Assembly: GCA_017860555.1 (NCBI GenBank)
Contig: JAGDMJ010000091.1
Location: 1-9,756 of the forward strand
Direction: 5' to 3'
Source of the DNA: Bacteroidota bacterium
Lineage (GTDB): Bacteria > Bacteroidota > Ignavibacteria > UBA10030 > UBA6906
DNA: 9,756 nt
In this document: positions 1 to 7,171 of the stretch, in pieces
Numbering within the stretch: position 1 is the stretch's first letter
Layout: every line of letters starts with the position of its first letter
Notes under the pieces: generated by a model
Told to the model about the DNA's origin: nothing
Databases searched by the model: none
Seen by the model: the letters and a program-made list of their open reading frames with translations, nothing else
Position numbers and translations under genes: made by a program

Positions 1-798
1 GGTTGCTCTCTCCATCGGCTTGCGTTCACCCTTCGCCCGGTCAATGCTCTGTCTCAAGGCGGTCATGATATCGATCGCGGTCGGCTTTTCCTCTTCTTCG
101 ACCGTCACAATCTGCTTGCCGCTGATTTTCGATTCGACCATTGCACGAAGCGCATCGTTATACTTGTCGCTGAGATCGAGCGCATCCAGGGACGTCTCCA
201 TCGATCCGACGAGGTTCTTTGCCAGCTCCAGTTGTTTCTTGTCCACGGGCGAGTTCTCCAACTCAGGCACCTGCGACATCTTCCGCACTTCATTCGGCGC
301 ACGCAACTTGTAGAGGATGATGCCGTTCTCTCTGGCAGCCAACATAACGATCTCCTCGCGGTCTCGCAAGACCACCTTCCCCATCCCCATTTGTCCGGTT
401 TCCTTGAGTGTCGCCGCCAGGAGGAGGTATGCCTTTACCGCTACCGGGCCGTCGGGGCCCGCAAAATAGGGGACGTCGAACAACATCGGGTCGACTGCAC
501 TGGCACTAATGAACCCTTCGATGTCGATCATCTTCGTGCTCTTGAGCTTTATCTTGTCCAGGTCCTGCTTTTCCACGATCACATACCGGTCAGGCTCATA
601 CGCAAAGCCCTTCACAATGTCGTCCATCGCGACAGGCTTGCCGCACTTTTTGCAGATCTTCTGGTACCCGATCGGTCCGTTGTCCTCTTTGTGCAGCTGG
701 TTGAACCGGATGGTCTGTTCGGCGTCCACAGCGTTGTAGATCCGAATCGGAATCGTTACCAGCGAGAAGCGGACGTAGCCCTTCCAGATTGCTTTCAT
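1..798 (-). CDS. ku: Ku protein, NHEJ DNA end-binding (3' end outside window)
   Basis: Bacterial Ku forms a homodimeric ring that threads onto double-strand DNA ends and recruits LigD. Translating the minus strand from the ATG at 798 gives 266 residues with no stop before the window edge. It opens MKAIWKGYVRFSLVTIPI, the typical start of the bacterial Ku beta-barrel core, followed by the family segments RFNQLHKEDNGPIGY (about 31-45), DIVKGFAYEPDRYVIV (about 60-75) and LRAPNEVRKM. A CKKC pair at residues 49/52 lies where many bacterial Ku proteins carry a cysteine pair. An acidic stretch (VEEEEKP) near residue 235 probably marks the end of the core; the variable, usually basic C-terminal tail that contacts LigD and DNA lies outside the window. 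The ATG sits 12 nt after the ligD stop and has a near-consensus AAGGAG 5 nt upstream, so ligD and ku are surely co-transcribed. Family assignment is very secure; only the C-terminus is unknown. Confidence 0.96.
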   Translation of the reverse strand, partial: MKAIWKGYVRFSLVTIPIRIYNAVDAEQTIRFNQLHKEDNGPIGYQKICKKCGKPVAMDDIVKGFAYEPDRYVIVEKQDLDKIKLKSTKMIDIEGFISASAVDPMLFDVPYFAGPDGPVAVKAYLLLAATLKETGQMGMGKVVLRDREEIVMLAARENGIILYKLRAPNEVRKMSQVPELENSPVDKKQLELAKNLVGSMETSLDALDLSDKYNDALRAMVESKISGKQIVTVEEEEKPTAIDIMTALRQSIDRAKGERKPMERAT

Positions 799-803
799 GA
801 GAA

Positions 804-809
804 CTCCTT
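804..809 (-). promoter_or_regulatory. Shine-Dalgarno of ku
   Basis: The minus strand reads AAGGAG here, 5 nt before the ku ATG (798), inside the short ligD-ku gap. It is the strongest ribosome-binding site in the window. Most other starts here have only a partial GAGG-type motif, so it fixes the ku start and suggests that Ku is made efficiently relative to LigD. Confidence 0.75.
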
Positions 810-810
810 T

Positions 811-3234
811 TTATGCATCGACTTCATCCAGATCCGGCCGTACGCTCAGGAACACAGGATCGCGCAACATGCCGTCTTTGGTCCAGGATGAAAACTGGAC
901 CTCACACATTAACTTTGGTTGGACCCATGTGGACTTCGCGTCGTCCACGGGCTTTTTCTTCACCGGACGTTTGATGGGTTGTAGCTGGTTCAATCGCGCC
1001 AGGAGACCCTTTGCCGTGGCATCGTCGAACCCCGTTCCCACCTTGCCCACGTAGGTGAGGCCTGTCCCATTCCGCTGCGCAAGATGCAGCGCGCCAAATC
1101 CCGGCTTTCGACTCCCCCGGCCCGGTGTATATCCGATGATCAAGCACTCGGTCGTGTTTCGCGCTTTGATCTTCAGCCATTGCGACGTCCGTTGTCCGGG
1201 CATATAGGTACTGCCCCGGTCTTTTGCCATGATGCCCTCGAGCCCCATGTCGCGTGACGCATTGAAGAGCGCTTCTCCATCGTCCGTGGCTTCGCTGAAC
1301 CGGTAAGGGGAGTTGCTCTTGATCGCATCTGCAATCCATGCGCGTCGGCGTTCCAGCGGTTCTTGCACGATGGGACGGCCGTCCAGGAACAGGCAATCGA
1401 ACACGTAGCAGACCGCCGGGAAGGCTGCCTGGGCACGTTTGATCGCAGATTCGGAGGATTGCTGCAACCGGCTGATCGCATGCTTGAACACGGGCTTCCC
1501 AGCCTCGTCAAGGCAGACGATCTCCGCGTCGAAGAGCGCAGACGTGGCGCGGAAGGCCTGCTCGGGGACCAGGAGCTCCGGGAACCGGGCCGTGACGTTC
1601 AACATGTTCCGCGTGCGAATGGTGATCACGCCCTCGTCAAGCGCGATGAGCGCACGGATGCCGTCCCATTTCACTTCGAACAAATGGTGATCCGATTTGG
1701 GAGGCCGCTCCGCACTGCTCGCGAGCATCGGCTCGATGGGATCCCGGGGCCAATCGATCTGCGGAGTGTCCACGCGTTCGAGCAGCCATTCGTTGTCCTT
1801 CGTCCTGTGGGTGCGGTATTCGGCATTCATTTCGTTGCTCTGCAGCCGAAAGTAAAAACCGTCCTTCTTTTGCCTGGTGACTTGATATCGGCCGCGCGCG
1901 AAGATCCACATGGCCCCCCCTCCATACTGTCCCTTGGGGATCGTTCCTTCAAAGTTCAAGTATTCCAGCGGATGGTCTTCCGTTGCAACCGCCAACCGTT
2001 TGATCCCCGGCCGCGGCGGAAGGCCTTTGGGAACGGCCCATGATTTCAGGACGCCGTCCTGTTCCAACCGCAAATCATAGTGAAGCCTGGAGGCATGATG
2101 ACGGTGCACCACGAAGGCATTTCCATTACCAATGGCACCCGCCGGCATAGGCTCCGGCGTCCTGGCAGAATCGCGTATCTCCCGGTACTTTGTGAGCGCT
2201 GCGGGTGTCTTGCGCTTCCTCGAAGGTGGGAGTGTTCTCTTCGTGACGCGTTTCTTCTCCGTATGAAGGGGCTCGGCATAGGCGCCGATCGCCTCCCATG
2301 GATCGCCCCGGCGTCGTACTCGCTCAGGAATATTTGCGATAGTGAATTCCGCGCCGCTTTTCAGGCCCGCCAATTCCTCCCAGGTCACCGGGGTCGAAAC
2401 GGCTGCACCACGCACCGCCCGAATGCTATACGGGGACACGATGCTCTGATGGGTTCGGTTGCGGTAGATATCCAGAAGAAGGCGCCCCTTGCGGTGCGAT
2501 TTCTTGAGATGGAGCGTCGTGGTCTTTTCGTGCGACGCAGCAAACGTCTTGGCAATCTCCGCGGCGGCTTGGAAAACCGTATCGATATTTCCCCGTTGCA
2601 CAATCGGAACGACGATATGAAGCCCCTTCTTCCCGGAGGTCTTCACGAAGGGGTGGTATCCAAACGATTCGATGTGTTCCTTCAGCGTGAATGCAACGCC
2701 GACAACATCGGTAAAGGTCGACGTCTCGGGCGGGTCCAGGTCGACCACGAAATAATCGGGTATGTCAAACTCCGGCGCACGAGTGTTCATCTGATGGAAT
2801 TCAACGCAGGCGAGGTTCGCCAGCCACACCAGGGAAGCCGGCTCATTTGCGAGCACGTAATTCTTTCGCTCGTCGCCATTGCCCAATGAGGCGTATTCCA
2901 GCCAATCAGGCGCCCATTCGGGCCTGTTCTTCTGGTAGAAGTGTTCTCCGTTGATGCCGTCGGGAAAGCGCACCAACGAGAGGGGACGCCCTTTGATGTG
3001 CGAGAGAATGGTGGGAGCGATCGCGAGATAATACTCGATGAGTTCCGCTTTAAGAATGTTGTCATCCGGGAACATCACTCGATTCAGGTTCGATAGCTCG
3101 AGAGTTCTCTTGCCAAGTTGCACCTTCGTGGATGTGCTCGCCATGATCGCTCGCAGAGTACGGGTTCTTGTGTATTCGTGTAACAGAGCATGGCTCCAAG
3201 CAGTTTCACGCACTTTTCTAGCATCAATTTGCAC
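811..3234 (-). CDS. ligD: Multifunctional NHEJ ligase LigD (Pol-PE-Lig)
   Basis: ATP-dependent end-joining ligase that works with Ku to process and seal double-strand breaks. The 807 residues hold three domains in the mycobacterial order. The primase-like polymerase (about 36-320) has metal-binding DLDPP (D165, D167), SGKKGLHI (200-207) and the third acidic residue D255 in LLLDIYRNR. The 3'-phosphoesterase (about 370-490) has RHHASRLHYDLRLE (H380, H385, D387) and H421 of EDHPLEYLNFEG. The adenylating ligase (about 498-800) has VKWDG with nucleophile K522, FDAEI (568-572), the YVFDCLFLDG strand, EGIMAK (666-671), QWLKIK (685-690) and a C-terminal OB fold. A basic linker (about 325-345) joins the first two domains. 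All key residues are present, so the enzyme should be active in all three functions. The start is uncertain: residues 1-30 are not Pol-like, and Met31 (ATG at 3144, MASTSTKVQ) sits just before the conserved region; neither ATG has a good ribosome-binding site. It is followed directly by ku. Confidence 0.96.
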   Translation of the reverse strand: MQIDARKVRETAWSHALLHEYTRTRTLRAIMASTSTKVQLGKRTLELSNLNRVMFPDDNILKAELIEYYLAIAPTILSHIKGRPLSLVRFPDGINGEHFYQKNRPEWAPDWLEYASLGNGDERKNYVLANEPASLVWLANLACVEFHQMNTRAPEFDIPDYFVVDLDPPETSTFTDVVGVAFTLKEHIESFGYHPFVKTSGKKGLHIVVPIVQRGNIDTVFQAAAEIAKTFAASHEKTTTLHLKKSHRKGRLLLDIYRNRTHQSIVSPYSIRAVRGAAVSTPVTWEELAGLKSGAEFTIANIPERVRRRGDPWEAIGAYAEPLHTEKKRVTKRTLPPSRKRKTPAALTKYREIRDSARTPEPMPAGAIGNGNAFVVHRHHASRLHYDLRLEQDGVLKSWAVPKGLPPRPGIKRLAVATEDHPLEYLNFEGTIPKGQYGGGAMWIFARGRYQVTRQKKDGFYFRLQSNEMNAEYRTHRTKDNEWLLERVDTPQIDWPRDPIEPMLASSAERPPKSDHHLFEVKWDGIRALIALDEGVITIRTRNMLNVTARFPELLVPEQAFRATSALFDAEIVCLDEAGKPVFKHAISRLQQSSESAIKRAQAAFPAVCYVFDCLFLDGRPIVQEPLERRRAWIADAIKSNSPYRFSEATDDGEALFNASRDMGLEGIMAKDRGSTYMPGQRTSQWLKIKARNTTECLIIGYTPGRGSRKPGFGALHLAQRNGTGLTYVGKVGTGFDDATAKGLLARLNQLQPIKRPVKKKPVDDAKSTWVQPKLMCEVQFSSWTKDGMLRDPVFLSVRPDLDEVDA

Positions 3235-3323
3235 GATGAGTTATGCACATCGGCTCACATAGCACAGAGATAACTCTTGGATGTTCTTATGTGATGCGGA
3301 ATAGTACTGGTGTCCTGCGCTAA

Positions 3324-3339
3324 CGCTTTAGAGAAAGCG
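3324..3339. repeat. Small perfect inverted repeat upstream of ligD
   Basis: CGCTTT, AGAG loop, AAAGCG: a perfect 6-bp stem about 90 bp upstream of the longest ligD start. It could be an operator half-site pair or chance; it lacks a T-tract on either side, so it is not a terminator. Confidence 0.3.
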
Positions 3340-3524
3340 GATATCATGTGGAGTAATTGCTAATTGCCCTCACGGATAGCGCGAAGAAGCAGAAGAATGC
3401 TTCAATGAACGGAGATTCAGGGCCTGGACCAAGACCGGGGCTTCATGGAATGGTAAAGCGACGGATAGTCTATGTGGGCAGACTGTCTTGGTTGCTCATG
3501 ACCGCCGTCGCGGACTGAAATGGA

Positions 3525-3552
3525 GAAGCCCACCTGCACAAGCGTGGGCTTC
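3525..3552 (-). terminator. Hairpin after the esterase gene, probable terminator
   Basis: GAAGCCCAC and GTGGGCTTC form a perfect 9-bp GC-rich stem around a 10-nt loop, starting 23 nt after the stop codon of the esterase gene on the minus strand. The following bases on that strand (TCCATTTCAG) are only weakly T-rich, so intrinsic termination may be partial. It separates the esterase transcript from ligD-ku. Confidence 0.6.
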
Positions 3553-3575
3553 GGAATCAAACGCTGAGGCAGTGC

Positions 3576-6062
3576 TTACCTCACAAGCAAGAGTTTTTTC
3601 GTCTGCACGAAACTCCCTCCTGAGCCCGCCGCAGGCTCGCCCGTCCCCCCTGCCGCGGGATCCAGAGAGCGGACCTGCAGTCGATAGAAATACACTCCAC
3701 TCGACAATCCTCGGCCGTCGAACTTCACATCGTGCACCCCCGCATCCCGCTTTTCATTCACGAGCACAGTCACCCTCCGCCCCAGGATGTCATAGATGGA
3801 CAGATTTACGTTAACCGACCTCGGAAGCCCAAACCTGATCGTGGTAACCGGATTGAACGGGTTGGGGTAGTTTTGCTCGAGCGAGAACGCCGGAGGAATC
3901 GCATCCGGCTGGACCGAGGAGATGGTCCCGGTAAACTCGTACACATCGGATGAGGTCAACGGTTTCACCGTGCTCAGAACAAATTGATCCCCGGGCACGG
4001 GCAAGATGTCTCCAACCCGCTCAACGAAAATCAACGACCAGGCTGGCCTCAGGCCGCCTATGGAATCGGGCTCAAGGATGTCAACCCTGACGTCGGGGCC
4101 GATGGTGCCGTCGCCGTTGACATCGTAATAGACAACATCGGCCTTCCTGTCCTTCGTCAGATCCCAGACTTGAAACTTCATGGGACTGGCTTCCGGACCA
4201 AAACCGCTCTTCGATGTATCAACCACGGTGGAGAACAACGTGATCTGGTAGTCGTGGAATGTGGGTTTCCCGCCGGAGGGAACACGAACAGTCGCCTTCA
4301 AGGTCGCAGAACCCTTGGTCCAGCGCGTACTGTCAGGATTGACGCGTGGCACAGTTACATCGGCGATCACAAGGCGAATGCCGTCAAAAAGCGGGCCTTC
4401 CTTTACTCCATCCAGCTCGGTTGCATGTGCGACGACTGTGGTTCCGAGGTCTATATCGCGCACCATGTACTCTTTCTGTGCGTGAGACGTATCATCAAAT
4501 TCCACCCTGTAGCGATGTCCTGTCAGCCCCGGAGGGGAAACTACGTGGACCTTCAACGTCGCGCCGGAAGACCCGGCGGTGCGTGCAACGGCCATCCCCT
4601 GCAACCGGGGCGTGATCTTGGCAAAGGGGAAGCTCGTCGCCTGTGAGGTCAGTTTCCCGTTATTAACGGTCAGCTTCACAACTGCCTGATCACTATTAGG
4701 CAGAGCACCAATGTCAATCCCCCTCGTTTGCGGTGCGGGATCGGTGGCAGCCGTGAAGGAGTCGAATTGGCCGAATGTCGCACCCCCATCGCCACTGTAC
4801 AGAAGCGAAGCGGCCAGCGAGGCCCCCGTGGGATCTCCGGCGAGGATTCTCAAGTTAACCGAGTCCTGTGCAAAGACGGCTCCGGTGGCGAACTCTTCGT
4901 TGAGCAGTTTCACGAATGGCGGGGCGTTCTGCGTATTGTTGACGGCGAAATAGGACGAACGGTCGCTCCCGATGATGAATCCATCGGCGGTTTTCAGGAA
5001 TATCTTGATTGATCCGAATGCACAGTCCGGCACGAGCGAACTGTTCCAGACGAACGTTCCCACGTTTGTGGCATTCGCGACTTGCTGCCAGGAGGTGCCT
5101 GCATCGGGCGAAAACCAGATTTCCGCGCTGTCTCCGGATGATGAGCCCCAGGTCAATGTTGCGTTGCCGCTCAACGTGGCATACGAATTCAGACTGGTGA
5201 GCATGATTGCTCCCGGCTGCTTCTTGTACTGGTCAAACATCCAGGAAGGGAGAAAAGGATAGTTGTCCGTTGTACCCCAGATTCCATACGTATGCCCGGC
5301 GTTCTGGATCTCCGTGTAGAACAGGTCCGCGTGACTCCGGACCTGCATGGCAATGGCACTGTCCGGAAGCCCCGAACAGTCCAGGTCGTGGCAATGAGTG
5401 TATACCGCGGTTCTGCCCATTGCACGGAGCGAATCGATCATCACGCGTGAATACTGGACGGAGACCAGCTGGTCAACCGTCCCGTGGAAATCCCAGATGG
5501 GAACATCGGCACATCGTTCGGCGTACGCCGGGTTCATGCCTCCGGCCATCGGGACAGCGGCTGCGAAACGCTCGGGGAATCGCATGATGAACTCCCAGGT
5601 CCCGCTTCCACCCATTGAGAAGCCGGTGATGTAGACTCGATTTGTGTCGACGGAGAATTCCCTGGTAAGCGAATCCAGGATATCGATTACCGTGGCCGCC
5701 TCGATCCGAAGAAGCGAAGTGGGATCTCCGGTGCTCCAGCTGCCGCCAAGGGGACATTGAGGCGCCAGCACAAAACACGGATGCTGTATCTGGGCAATGG
5801 AATCCGCCCAGCACGTTGCCATCCGCGTGTTGGTAAGCTGAAGGTTATTGTCTGTTCCACGTTCTCCGGCGCCGTGAAGTGCGAGCACAAGGGGGTAGTC
5901 CCTGGCACTCGAATACGAGTCAGGAATGAACAGCCGATATGGCAGCGTCGTCCCGTCGTATATGTGTGAACGAGAGACGAATTTGTTTGCTATTGCCGTT
6001 TGCGCGCGCAGACTTCCCTGCAAGAGGATTACACATAGAACAAGCGCCAGTCGATATTTCAT
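3576..6062 (-). CDS. Secreted alpha/beta-hydrolase esterase with C-terminal secretion-sorting domain
   Basis: Probable exported carboxyl esterase or peptidase-like hydrolase (related to prolyl-oligopeptidase/PHB-depolymerase-type esterases), 828 aa. I chose the ATG at 6062 over the longer frame (6125): it begins a clean signal peptide MKYRLALVLCVILLQGSLRA, probably cut at about residue 20, with AAAGGG 6 nt upstream. The catalytic domain (about 25-285) shows oxyanion-hole LALHGAGE (60-67), nucleophile elbow GFSMGG (S149), Asp in HGTVDQLV (D197) and His in NAGHTYG (H257), a complete triad. Then come beta-rich Ig/sialidase-like segments (about 287-480), a region with a Ca-binding-like DVNGDG (647-652), and a FlgD-like/type IX sorting domain from QNYPNPFNP (730) to KKLLLVR at the end. 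Secretion through the type IX system and surface attachment or release are inferred from that tail. The substrate is unknown; neighbouring glycosidase remnants suggest de-esterification of plant polysaccharides. A Gly/Pro-rich insertion lies near the C-terminus. Confidence 0.88.
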   Translation of the reverse strand: MKYRLALVLCVILLQGSLRAQTAIANKFVSRSHIYDGTTLPYRLFIPDSYSSARDYPLVLALHGAGERGTDNNLQLTNTRMATCWADSIAQIQHPCFVLAPQCPLGGSWSTGDPTSLLRIEAATVIDILDSLTREFSVDTNRVYITGFSMGGSGTWEFIMRFPERFAAAVPMAGGMNPAYAERCADVPIWDFHGTVDQLVSVQYSRVMIDSLRAMGRTAVYTHCHDLDCSGLPDSAIAMQVRSHADLFYTEIQNAGHTYGIWGTTDNYPFLPSWMFDQYKKQPGAIMLTSLNSYATLSGNATLTWGSSSGDSAEIWFSPDAGTSWQQVANATNVGTFVWNSSLVPDCAFGSIKIFLKTADGFIIGSDRSSYFAVNNTQNAPPFVKLLNEEFATGAVFAQDSVNLRILAGDPTGASLAASLLYSGDGGATFGQFDSFTAATDPAPQTRGIDIGALPNSDQAVVKLTVNNGKLTSQATSFPFAKITPRLQGMAVARTAGSSGATLKVHVVSPPGLTGHRYRVEFDDTSHAQKEYMVRDIDLGTTVVAHATELDGVKEGPLFDGIRLVIADVTVPRVNPDSTRWTKGSATLKATVRVPSGGKPTFHDYQITLFSTVVDTSKSGFGPEASPMKFQVWDLTKDRKADVVYYDVNGDGTIGPDVRVDILEPDSIGGLRPAWSLIFVERVGDILPVPGDQFVLSTVKPLTSSDVYEFTGTISSVQPDAIPPAFSLEQNYPNPFNPVTTIRFGLPRSVNVNLSIYDILGRRVTVLVNEKRDAGVHDVKFDGRGLSSGVYFYRLQVRSLDPAAGGTGEPAAGSGGSFVQTKKLLLVR
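3612..3671 (-). repeat. GC-rich in-frame insertion in the sorting domain
   Basis: This stretch encodes about 20 residues (RSLDPAAGGTGEPAAGSGGS) between the last beta strand pair of the sorting domain, GVYFYRLQV and FVQTKKLLLVR, which in this family are normally joined by a short turn. It is rich in Gly, Ala and Pro and contains a small inverted repeat, GAGCC (3622-3626) with GGCTC (3634-3638). It looks like a short palindromic element inserted in frame, though a natural flexible linker is equally possible. Confidence 0.4.
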
Positions 6063-6124
6063 GGAGTACCCTTTCGTAGCATCCGGAGAATCCCTACGCC
6101 TCCATCTTCCTCCCGCAACATTCA

Positions 6125-6130
6125 ATAATA
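6125..6130 (-). promoter_or_regulatory. Possible -10 box of the esterase promoter
   Basis: The minus strand reads TATTAT within an AT-rich patch, 62 nt upstream of the esterase ATG. No good -35 hexamer exists at 17 bp; instead the proximal direct repeat (6142-6156) occupies that position. This arrangement suits an activator-dependent promoter. It is a by-eye call only. Confidence 0.4.
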
Positions 6131-6141
6131 GCTATCTCAAA

Positions 6142-6176
6142 TGTAAAATTCAGTCAGCAACTGTAAAAATCAGTCA
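6142..6176 (-). repeat. Two 15-bp direct repeats, 20-bp period, upstream of esterase
   Basis: On the plus strand TGTAAAATTCAGTCA (6142-6156) and TGTAAAAATCAGTCA (6162-6176) match at 14 of 15 positions and start exactly 20 bp apart, about two helical turns. On the transcribed (minus) sense they read TGACTGAWTTTTACA. They lie 80-114 bp upstream of the esterase start and just upstream of a TATTAT box, overlapping where a -35 element would be. The layout fits tandem binding of a dimeric activator on one face of the helix. Confidence 0.55.
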
Positions 6177-6194
6177 TTTACACCGGGGGGTCTG

Positions 6195-6832
6195 TTAGTT
6201 GAATAGCAAGATATGGGCAGCGAGTCCTGGCTTGACCGACAGCCATTTGCCGGTTTGAATCTGAAGGTGCACAGGAGTCGAGGTGGGTGCTTACCCTCCG
6301 GCGCAAGGCTCGAGAGGTGTGAAGGGAAAATACGGCAGAGAAGCGTGAAAATCCGCCCCGGTGGTCATGAAAAGAATCCAGATCCCATGGACCGAGCGCA
6401 CCTGAAAGCGGAGGCATTCTGGGATTGAAGAAATCCAGGTGCCCATTCCAGGGCGTTGTCGTCGTGAAGAGAGGACGGAGTCCGAATGTGCACTGGAAGA
6501 CGTAGAGTGTGTCACGGACTACGCGCGCGGCCGGAGCGCAGTTGTCATCGACCGGCCATTTGTCCGGCTCGACAAAAGCCCAGTGCAGAAGGCCTTGGAA
6601 TGCCACCACCCCCCTGGACGGTCGAAAAGAGGTAGTATTCCCCTTTGAATGTGACGATCACCGGATCTGCCCCCGCTCTGAAGGAGATCTTCCGAGGGGC
6701 TTGTTCCCATATGTATTTATAGTCGATGTCGAGCGGATTGCAGTAGGTCGTGATACCTGATGTTTGTGAAAACGAGAGCGAGGCAAGCGCGGTAAGGAAT
6801 AAGTGGAGAAAAAGTCCTGCTGTAGTCTTCAT
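6195..6832 (-). pseudogene. Broken GH43-like secreted glycosidase
   Basis: The ATG at 6832 (GAGGG 4 nt upstream) starts a signal peptide MKTTAGLFLHLFLTALASLS and then YCNPLDIDYKYIWEQ, FRAGADPVIVTFKGEYYLFST, the opening blade of a five-bladed GH43 propeller with its general-base Asp in GADP. The reading frame then shifts twice within about 25 nt: GGWWHSK is in a second frame and LLHWAFVEPDKWP in a third. The first shift lies in a run of six G (seven would keep frame), the second just after the codons for HSK. The third frame continues through FFNPRMPP to GPWDLDSFHD (6364), which holds the second conserved Asp. After that, similarity is lost, and another frame after a stop at 6291-6293 gives a plausible C-terminus ending VKPGLAAHILLFN and TAA (6195). 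Only about 210 codons remain, against roughly 300 or more for a GH43 domain, and the catalytic Glu region is absent. Interpreted as an inactivated, internally deleted gene; sequencing error could explain the shifts but not the missing middle. Confidence 0.72.
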
Positions 6833-6925
6833 GTGGCCCTCGACCCCGTTATCTCTTCTCCGGCAACACTCCACGTCCCCTAAGGGAAAGTAGCACCATC
6901 GGAAAAAAGATGCAACGGTGGGGCG

Positions 6926-7171
6926 TCAAGGGTTCTTCAAATCTGCCTGCGGCGGCGGGGTCCTTGGAATGGCCAGGTTCAGCTTCTGCAGAGTCTTATC
7001 GCTAACGGTCGAGCCGAAATTTGGATGGCCTTTGACCATTATGTTGTAAAGTGGATAGAGTTCGCCCGTGCGTGTTTTCTGCCATCCCAGGAATTTCACG
7101 TGTTCACCTTGGTCGTTTTGAGAGAACCTTTCATCGGATTCCGATGAAGGGTCCTGATTCACGTCGGACAT
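6926..7171 (-). CDS. Small conserved-looking hypothetical protein
   Basis: Encodes 81 aa. The first 22 residues are polar and likely disordered (many Ser, Asp, Glu, Gln). The core from about 25 to 71 has a compact pattern: VKFLGWQKTRTGELYPLYNI, then GHPNFGSTVS, then LQKLNLAIPRTPPP. I recall, but cannot check here, similar small uncharacterised proteins in environmental bacteria sharing W-x-K/E-T-x-T-G-E, GHP and STVS motifs. No signal peptide, membrane segment or cysteine is present, so it is probably cytoplasmic. A weak GAGG lies about 8 nt before the ATG. It is the first minus-strand gene of the divergent pair and lies 93 bp before the GH43 remnant start. Function unknown; the aromatic, proline-bounded core could be a small binding fold. 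Confidence 0.62.
   Translation of the reverse strand: MSDVNQDPSSESDERFSQNDQGEHVKFLGWQKTRTGELYPLYNIMVKGHPNFGSTVSDKTLQKLNLAIPRTPPPQADLKNP

Larger units (their letters stand above)
3235..3575. other. Intergenic region between esterase gene and ligD
   Basis: These 341 bases hold no convincing gene. The longest plus-strand frame seen by eye (ATG at 3405, stop at 3518, 37 codons) has no recognisable sequence or ribosome-binding site. Contents: a hairpin at 3525-3552 (listed separately), a perfect 6-bp stem with a 4-nt loop at 3324-3339 (CGCTTT/AAAGCG), and a tandem 7-bp repeat TAATTGC at 3354-3367. The ligD promoter should lie here on the minus strand, but I could not identify convincing -35/-10 boxes. 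Confidence 0.5.

Noticed and set aside
232..891. Plus-strand open frame of 219 codons
   Set aside because: Antisense to ku and the end of ligD; it is a by-product of the GC-rich codon pattern of those genes.
2080..2889. Plus-strand open frame of 269 codons
   Set aside because: It lies wholly antisense to the LigD polymerase and phosphoesterase domains, whose minus-strand motifs are unambiguous; its own translation has no recognisable domain.
3354..3367. Tandem TAATTGC repeat as a CRISPR-like or iteron array
   Set aside because: Only two adjacent 7-bp units without spacers; far too little for an array or an origin.
3405..3518. 37-codon plus-strand frame in the ligD upstream region
   Set aside because: No ribosome-binding site, no recognisable sequence, and opposite strand to both flanking genes.
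3984..4646. Plus-strand open frame of 220 codons
   Set aside because: Antisense to the middle of the esterase gene, with no start context or family resemblance.
3576..6062. Esterase as a lipoprotein because of the Cys in its signal peptide (LVLC)
   Set aside because: The residue before Cys is Leu, not Gly, Ala or Ser, and the Cys lies within the hydrophobic core; a normal signal peptidase I site (SLRA/Q) fits better.
6837..6925. Possible terminator after the small hypothetical gene (T6 run near 6903-6908 with CATC/GATG flanks)
   Set aside because: The stem is only 4 bp with a bulge, and the T run sits in the loop rather than after the stem.
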